Below, piece after piece: positions 61,453 through 64,000 of a stretch of 64,000 nt of DNA. The notes beneath the pieces are model-generated. The model saw only the letters and a program-made list of their open reading frames with translations, had not been told where the DNA came from and searched no databases. Both the position numbers and the translations under genes were made by a program. Source of the DNA: Bacillus subtilis (lineage in GTDB: Bacteria; Pseudomonadota; Alphaproteobacteria; Rhizobiales; Rhizobiaceae). The DNA is taken from positions 426,307 to 490,306 of the forward strand of contig JAHREI010000003.1 in assembly GCA_021733665.1 (NCBI GenBank), written 5' to 3'. Numbering within the stretch: position 1 is the first letter of the stretch; each line of letters opens with the position of its first letter.

Positions 61453-64000
61453 TCAGGCTATATGCATCGAATGTAAGTCATCATCCTTGATCAGAGGGTC
61501 CAGGACCAAATGAGCAAGCGGATCTTCCGGTATCATTGTCGTCAGAGGCGCTGTGAGATTTTCTGTGAAAATACTCGCAGGTTCAAATTCATCAGACATT
61601 GTATCGCTGAACGGCAGCGTCACATCATTGCCGCCATCATCAAGGGCAAAGTCTTGTAGAAGATCTGCCATATTATGATCTTGTCCGGCCGGAGTGTCAT
61701 CTGCATCCGCCAGCAAGTCGTTCATAGGAACAACATCCGCATCATCAATGGAGAACGCAACCATTGCCGCACCGGAATCTACAGTGTCACCCTGAACAGT
61801 CGTATTGATTGTTACAGTCAGCGTTGCTTCCTGATAAGTTCCGTTATGTTCAATACGGTACGTGAATGTATCCGTATATTCACCCCCAACAGAAGCACGA
61901 CTATCAGGTGTGTAGGTATATGTACCATCTGCATTGATTTGCAGCGAACCATATGCCCCCTGAACAACCTGCGGCGTGCCGGATACAACATTGGTAAATG
62001 TTGTGCCATCATGAGAGATCGACAATGGCGGAATGTCTGCCCCCACAAGATCATTCGCAAACAAATCGCCATGAGCAGAAAATGCGTGAGGATTTGGTGC
62101 ATATTGATCAAGATGAGTAACCTCAGAAGTAATGTCCACCGAGAAACTTCCGGCAACACCAATCCCTGTGGTAACGGTCCTGATACGATACTCACCCGCA
62201 TCCAGATCAGGAACCAAAATTTTACCCGGCCCCCCGCTTCCTAACAAGCTTAGCAACTGCGATGAATTGTAGGTCGCATGGCTCGTCCAGGTATTGGTTC
62301 CTGGCGTACGCACTTCAACATAAACCACAACCGAACCGCCGAGACCTAACAGATTACCGGCATCAATGGTTAAGGTAACATCCTGAGTAGTATTCTCGGC
62401 TACAGTCAGCGATGCGCTTGTCCGTTCACGCGGCGTAAGCGTAAGCAGCCAGCTATCACTAATCGCATCATTCATATTCACGCCGGCCGTCACAAGATAC
62501 TCATACTCAATACCGGCTTGTGCAGTATCATTCGTTACAAGCGCGCCATCAATATTAATTGTCAGATTTGCAGTTGTCGAATTTGTGCCGTCCGAAATTG
62601 TATAGCTGAATGTATCCGATTGCCCCACAGAAGCTGGACTACCATTCGGTGTATAGGTATATGAACCATCCGCATTGATAACCAGAGTGCCATGATTACC
62701 CTCTATTGTGGCACTTCCGTTATTGAGCTGTATGACCTCCCCGTCACTGTTCTCAATCTGGGTTACTTTCGTTCCGGGAACAACCTGATCTTCTCCGGCT
62801 TCTCCGTCGGCGTTTATATCCGGATCAATCACATTTCCGCTGACCGGTGTATCGCCATCAGCAAAACTGTGCTCAGTCAGCGAGACCGACACTGATGTAT
62901 CCTGAATAAGCGTCAGTGTATTATTGAGAAGTGCATGCGCAACAGCACCAAGTACCTGATCAAGCAGATGAGACAAACCTAATGCATTCAGGCTGTTACT
63001 CAGCACTTCAACAAGATCACCGGCACCAAGTGCAGTCGTTGTATCAAGAACAGGCAGCAGAATATTTTTGACGACTGTTCCCAGAGGCAAATTAAGGCCG
63101 GGTAAAAGCGCTCCGTTCAGTGCGTTTTCAATTGCTGCCAGTACAAGAGCCTGATTTTCCTGACCAAGGACAACACCACCTTGTCCGAGTTCCTGCAGCG
63201 ATACCCCGTTGCCGTCTGCATCCAGCAATGTTCCAAGAGCACTTTCCCCTTTTCGGACCACAACCTTATACTCACCCGGAGCAAGTCCGGTAATATTGGC
63301 AACAAGAGTGTTATCACCTGTCAGACCCAATATTCCTGTACCAAGCACATCCCCCACAAGCGGATCGTTACCTGTTGTCAGGACGTGAACAAGATTACCG
63401 GCTGCATCGTAGATTTCTACGTTGAAAGCATCAGCAACAGCGATCAATGCATTTTGACTGACCTGGATTACAATATCACCTGTGGAGCCCTGCCCCACAG
63501 TAAAGCTGATACCCGCGGCCTGACTGCCATTATCCAGCAACCCAAGAAGCTGCAGATTTTCATCCGACACAGGGGCATGCGTTACGGATTCACGAGTACC
63601 CATATCCGCATCAGCCGCATCATTTGCGCCTTGAAGGCTGATAATAGACGTAGCGCCTAACGAGCCGGCTGTTCCTGTATTACCGGCACTGTCGGTTTGA
63701 CGGACTTGCACTGCACCGGCGGCATAATCTCCCTGCGGCAAGACAAAGCTTGTGCCTGTCCCATTGTTCCAAGTCACACCATTATCAGTCGAGTATTCCC
63801 ACTGAGCGCCGCTCTCAAGATTGGTGACTGTAACCGTACCGACACTCGATATGCCATCGCCGTCGACACCGGTATCATTTGCCAGTTCAAGAGCAGGTGC
63901 ACCCGGTGCTGTCACATCAACACTGTAATTGACAGAGCCTGTCACCGGATCAGCATCATTGCCTGCAGCATCTGTGAACACGGCTTCTGCTGTCACCGTC
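61453..64000 (-). CDS. Large Bap-type surface adhesin, C-terminal part (start outside window)
   Basis: At least 849 residues are in the window; the frame is open past base 64000. The N-terminal visible part holds an Ig-like repeat (AQWEYSTDNGVTWNNGTGT, DSAGNTG). A central ~250-residue BapA-type domain follows (ATYNSSQLL-like GPGKILVPDLDAGEYRIR pattern), with two VCBS/cadherin-like units sharing INADGxYTYTP (around 62650 and 61910). The acidic C-terminus ends LKDDDLHSMHIA-like and probably carries the type I secretion signal. No RTX nonapeptides (GGxGxD) are seen. It should be a cell-surface or biofilm adhesin exported by the three downstream genes. Confidence 0.88.
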   Translation of the reverse strand, partial: TVTAEAVFTDAAGNDADPVTGSVNYSVDVTAPGAPALELANDTGVDGDGISSVGTVTVTNLESGAQWEYSTDNGVTWNNGTGTSFVLPQGDYAAGAVQVRQTDSAGNTGTAGSLGATSIISLQGANDAADADMGTRESVTHAPVSDENLQLLGLLDNGSQAAGISFTVGQGSTGDIVIQVSQNALIAVADAFNVEIYDAAGNLVHVLTTGNDPLVGDVLGTGILGLTGDNTLVANITGLAPGEYKVVVRKGESALGTLLDADGNGVSLQELGQGGVVLGQENQALVLAAIENALNGALLPGLNLPLGTVVKNILLPVLDTTTALGAGDLVEVLSNSLNALGLSHLLDQVLGAVAHALLNNTLTLIQDTSVSVSLTEHSFADGDTPVSGNVIDPDINADGEAGEDQVVPGTKVTQIENSDGEVIQLNNGSATIEGNHGTLVINADGSYTYTPNGSPASVGQSDTFSYTISDGTNSTTANLTINIDGALVTNDTAQAGIEYEYLVTAGVNMNDAISDSWLLTLTPRERTSASLTVAENTTQDVTLTIDAGNLLGLGGSVVVYVEVRTPGTNTWTSHATYNSSQLLSLLGSGGPGKILVPDLDAGEYRIRTVTTGIGVAGSFSVDITSEVTHLDQYAPNPHAFSAHGDLFANDLVGADIPPLSISHDGTTFTNVVSGTPQVVQGAYGSLQINADGTYTYTPDSRASVGGEYTDTFTYRIEHNGTYQEATLTVTINTTVQGDTVDSGAAMVAFSIDDADVVPMNDLLADADDTPAGQDHNMADLLQDFALDDGGNDVTLPFSDTMSDEFEPASIFTENLTAPLTTMIPEDPLAHLVLDPLIKDDDLHSMHIA

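Noticed and set aside
61675..62244. 189-codon ORF antisense to the adhesin
   Set aside because: Repeat-rich adhesin DNA gives long open antisense frames; Cys/Ile/Arg-rich translation with no domain.
61453..64000. RTX toxin/adhesin
   Set aside because: No GGxGxDxxx nonapeptide repeats are visible in the available part; VCBS/Ig-like units point to a Bap-type adhesin instead.
1..64000. CRISPR array, tRNA, rRNA, insertion sequence or prophage
   Set aside because: I found no regular repeat-spacer pattern, no cloverleaf with anticodon in the gaps, no transposase or integrase motif and no phage structural gene.

Overview
The window looks like chromosomal DNA of an alphaproteobacterium of the order Hyphomicrobiales, probably near the Brucellaceae (Ochrobactrum/Pseudochrobactrum type). 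This is inferred from the solute-importer-rich content, agmatinase/ABC and ROK/ABC islands, a rhizobial-type intergenic repeat, DUF995 proteins and a cellulose-synthase-like polysaccharide locus. GC content is moderate. I saw no tRNA, rRNA, CRISPR array, insertion sequence or phage gene.

Layout. (1) 1-4556: the 3' end of an amidohydrolase gene, an RpiR-type regulator, an MFS importer and an Asp/Glu/hydantoin-racemase-family protein that lacks the usual catalytic cysteines. (2) 4805-10980: a spermidine/putrescine-type ABC importer behind an agmatinase-family gene, divergent from a GcvA-like LysR regulator. (3) 11017-20828: a peptide-type ABC importer split into two divergent arms, with a ROK sugar kinase, CutC, a ROK repressor, an M81 (MlrC-like) peptidase and a fused double ATPase. 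(4) 21393-29390: a small lipoprotein, then a minus-strand polysaccharide operon (UDP-xylose synthase, GalE, GT2 synthase, UDP-glucose dehydrogenase, and a GH26-like hydrolase between two DUF995 proteins). (5) 29675-32047: an AraC regulator and an exported metallo-beta-lactamase-fold hydrolase.

(6) 32093-47976 is the most intriguing part: about 16 kb that reads as one catabolic island. One arm encodes a MaoC/FAS1-like hydratase, an acyl-CoA dehydrogenase, an MmgE/PrpD protein and a CitE-like lyase. The divergent arm encodes a family III CoA-transferase, a methyltransferase, a LysR regulator, a complete branched-chain-type (HAAT) ABC importer, an aldehyde dehydrogenase, an SDR and a zinc alcohol dehydrogenase. 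Together they could import a branched, probably dicarboxylate-related compound or its alcohol, activate it to a CoA thioester, and dehydrogenate, hydrate and cleave it. The substrate is unknown.

(7) 48130-56400: a CynX/NimT-type MFS protein and a second complete peptide-type ABC operon containing two RidA-family proteins. A divergent TetR regulator follows, with a perfect 8-4-8 palindrome between it and the operon. (8) 56503-64000: a minus-strand Bap-type surface-adhesin operon (partial adhesin, TolC-like protein, type I ATPase with a degenerate C39 domain, HlyD adaptor) in the order of Salmonella bapABCD. It ends in a clear intrinsic terminator.

A recurring small-scale feature is a stable hairpin between each solute-binding-protein gene and the next gene of its operon. 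All functions are read from sequence motifs without database searches. Specific substrates are inference throughout.
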